Source: an uncultured Erysipelotrichaceae bacterium
Lineage (GTDB): Bacteria; Bacillota_I; Bacilli_A; Erysipelotrichales; Coprobacillaceae
Direction: 5' to 3'
Assembly: GCA_900538465.1 (NCBI GenBank)
Contig: UPXV01000045.1
Span: forward strand, 1 to 15,004
Length of the DNA stretch: 15,004 nucleotides
The notes below the pieces were generated by a model. It had not been told where the DNA came from, did no database searches, and saw only the letters and a list, made by a program, of their open reading frames with translations. Position 1 is the first letter of the stretch. Each line of letters opens with the position of its first letter. This document shows, in pieces, positions 13,950 to 15,004 of the stretch. Made by a program: the position numbers and the translations under genes.

Positions 13950-13987
13950 ATACCTATATCAAATAGATAGATATGCTTGAAAAGCAT
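13943..13987. promoter_or_regulatory. LysR-type operator cluster in the divergent region
   Basis: Three elements lie side by side. ATATCAAATA occurs twice (13943-13952 and 13956-13965). TATC-N5-GATA (13957-13969) is an inverted repeat of the T-N11-A form. ATGCTT-GAA-AAGCAT (13973-13987) is a second, perfect inverted repeat of the same T-N11-A form, covering the -35 of the LysR gene. LysR regulators bind T-N11-A sites in shared divergent regions; binding here is inferred. Confidence 0.55.
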
Positions 13988-14004
13988 GGAAATTGGTATA
14001 TAAT
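13977..14004 (+). promoter_or_regulatory. promoter of the LysR regulator gene
   Basis: TTGAAA (13977-13982) and TATAAT (13999-14004) are 16 bp apart. The -35 lies inside the palindrome at 13973-13987, which suggests the regulator represses its own gene. Confidence 0.65.
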
Positions 14005-14024
14005 AATGTGAAAGGAGGGAGATT

Positions 14025-14912
14025 ATGGAACTGAGAGTTTTACAATATTTTCTAGCCATTGCAAGAGAGGAAACCATTTCTGGAGCTGCTGAGTTTCTTC
14101 ATATAACACAGCCTACCCTTTCACGTCAAATGAAAGAATTAGAAGAAGAATTAGGAAAACAATTGTTTATCCGTGGAAATCGTAAAATATCTTTAACAGA
14201 AGATGGTCAACTCTTAAGAAAACGTGCTGAAGAAATTACCAGTTTGGTTGAAAAAACAGAATTAGAAATGATGGCGAGTGAAACATCATTAAGTGGAGAT
14301 ATTTATATTGGTGGTGGTGAAACAGAAGCCATGCGTTTTATTGCCAGAACCATTCAAAAAGTACAATCTGTTCATCCTCTTATCAAAGTTCATTTATACA
14401 GTGGTAATGCCCAAGATGTTATTGAGCGATTAGATAATGGACTTATTGATTTTGGCATTATCATTGACCCTGCTGATATCTCCAAATATGATTTCATCAA
14501 ATTACCTACAACTGATAGGTGGGGTGTTTTAATGCGTAAAGATAGTCCTTTATCTTCGCTTGATGTGATTACAGCACATGACATTCAAGACAAACCACTC
14601 ATTTGTTCAAGACAGGAAATGGTGAACAATGAACTCTCTGGTTGGATGAATATGGATTTTGATAAGTTTCATATTATTGCAACTTATAATCTTATCTATA
14701 ATGCTTCACTTATGGTAGAAGAAGGCATGGGTTATGCTTTATGTCTAGATAAGTTGGTAAATACAACAGGTGATAGTTCTCTTTGTTTTAAACCATTATC
14801 CCCACAATTAGAAGTTGGTTTGGCATTGGTATGGAAAAAATATCAAGTTCTTTCACGTGCTTCTCAATACTTCTTAAAAACCTTACGTGATGAACTCCAT
14901 AAAGAAGTTTAA
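14025..14912 (+). CDS. LysR-family transcriptional regulator
   Basis: 295 residues, usual LysR length. The N-terminal winged helix-turn-helix is MELRVLQYFLAIAREETISG followed by AAEFLHITQPTLSRQMKELEEELG (about residues 1-60), with the recognition helix QPTLSRQMKELE. A linker helix follows (about 60-88), then a two-lobed effector domain (about 91-291) with SGDIYIGGGETEAMRFIARTI. The ligand is not predictable. AAAGGAGG lies 6 nt before the ATG. It is divergent from the small-protein / Fe-S flavoprotein operon, with two T-N11-A palindromes in the 122-bp gap, so it very likely controls that operon and its own gene. Confidence 0.93.
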   Translation: MELRVLQYFLAIAREETISGAAEFLHITQPTLSRQMKELEEELGKQLFIRGNRKISLTEDGQLLRKRAEEITSLVEKTELEMMASETSLSGDIYIGGGETEAMRFIARTIQKVQSVHPLIKVHLYSGNAQDVIERLDNGLIDFGIIIDPADISKYDFIKLPTTDRWGVLMRKDSPLSSLDVITAHDIQDKPLICSRQEMVNNELSGWMNMDFDKFHIIATYNLIYNASLMVEEGMGYALCLDKLVNTTGDSSLCFKPLSPQLEVGLALVWKKYQVLSRASQYFLKTLRDELHKEV

Positions 14913-14913
14913 C

Positions 14914-14947
14914 ACTTAAACTTAACTTTAAGTCAATAGTTATTGAC
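14914..14947. repeat. two adjoining inverted repeats downstream of the LysR gene
   Basis: ACTTAAA-N6-TTTAAGT (14914-14933) and GTCAATA-GT-TATTGAC (14932-14947) are both perfect and share two bases. Neither is GC-rich or followed by a T-run, so they are poor terminators. They could be paired operators for a gene beyond the window, or chance in AT-rich DNA. Confidence 0.4.
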
Positions 14948-14957
14948 AACAAGAAAG

Positions 14958-14978
14958 GGAATAATCCTTGATTATTCC
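14958..14978 (-). terminator. hairpin at the right edge, possible terminator of a convergent gene
   Basis: GGAATAATC and GATTATTCC pair perfectly over 9 bp with a 3-nt loop. On the minus strand it is followed by CCCTTTCTTGTTG, a broken T-rich tail; on the plus strand there is no T-run. A weaker partner stem (CCAGCC with GGTTGG, one G-U pair) follows at about 14980-15000. It may end the LysR transcript or a gene entering from the right. Confidence 0.45.
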
Positions 14979-15004
14979 ACCAGCCTTTCACTTTGGTTGG
15001 CTTC
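14972..15004 (-). CDS. possible C-terminal end of a gene cut by the window edge
   Basis: One minus-strand frame reads EANQSERLVE and then a TAA stop at 14972-14974, with the stop inside the hairpin at 14958-14978. The same stop-in-hairpin layout is seen for the signal peptidase gene. Ten residues are too few for a product call, and chance is quite possible. Confidence 0.25.
   Translation of the reverse strand, partial: EANQSERLVE

Noticed and set aside
1..15004. CRISPR array, tRNA, rRNA, insertion sequence or phage remnant
   Set aside because: No spaced repeats, cloverleaf sequences, transposase or integrase frames were seen. Gene content looks chromosomal and intact.

Overview
The window is AT-rich DNA from a spore-forming, low-GC Firmicute. 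Short intergenic gaps, strong GGAGG-type ribosome sites, small hairpin-plus-T terminators and a complete spoIIA sporulation operon all point that way. The gene mix (spoIIA, SirTM with a zinc macrodomain, DUF3737, Fe-S aldo/keto reductase, HxlR) would fit a gut member of the Erysipelotrichia, such as Coprobacillus or Thomasclavelia relatives. That placement is inference, not measured.

Bases 1-5860 (all minus strand, described in transcription order from high to low coordinates): dacF (penicillin-binding D,D-carboxypeptidase) ends in its own terminator. Next comes the spoIIA operon, spoIIAA-spoIIAB-sigF, preceded by two tandem 20-bp repeats that look like a sigma-H/Spo0A-type control region. 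It is followed at short spacing by a type I signal peptidase gene, whose stop codon lies in the loop of a terminator hairpin. Then come a small membrane-anchored protein of unknown role and a 584-residue protein of the PEP carboxykinase / HPr kinase P-loop superfamily, which has a palindrome in its leader.

Bases 5861-9010 (minus): a four-gene run of Zn-macrodomain protein, SirTM-type sirtuin (11-nt gene overlap), Cof-type HAD phosphatase and maltose-type O-acetyltransferase, ending in a terminator. The first two form a writer/eraser pair for protein ADP-ribosylation. The usual GcvH-L and lipoate-ligase partners are not present in the window. A divergent HxlR regulator (plus strand) shares the promoter region, with a perfect inverted repeat between them.

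Bases 9337-14024 (minus): a redox-flavoured run of a small Cys-rich coiled protein, an Fe-S flavoprotein, a cyclophilin-like lipoprotein, a DUF3737 beta-helix protein, a PatB/MalY C-S lyase and an Fe-S aldo/keto reductase. It is divergent from a LysR regulator at 14025-14912. The region between them holds T-N11-A palindromes on both promoters. A bidirectional terminator separates the aldo/keto reductase from hxlR.

The right edge (14913-15004) has no whole gene but three inverted repeats. It may hold the last codons of a convergent minus-strand gene. No tRNA, rRNA, CRISPR array, insertion sequence or prophage was seen.
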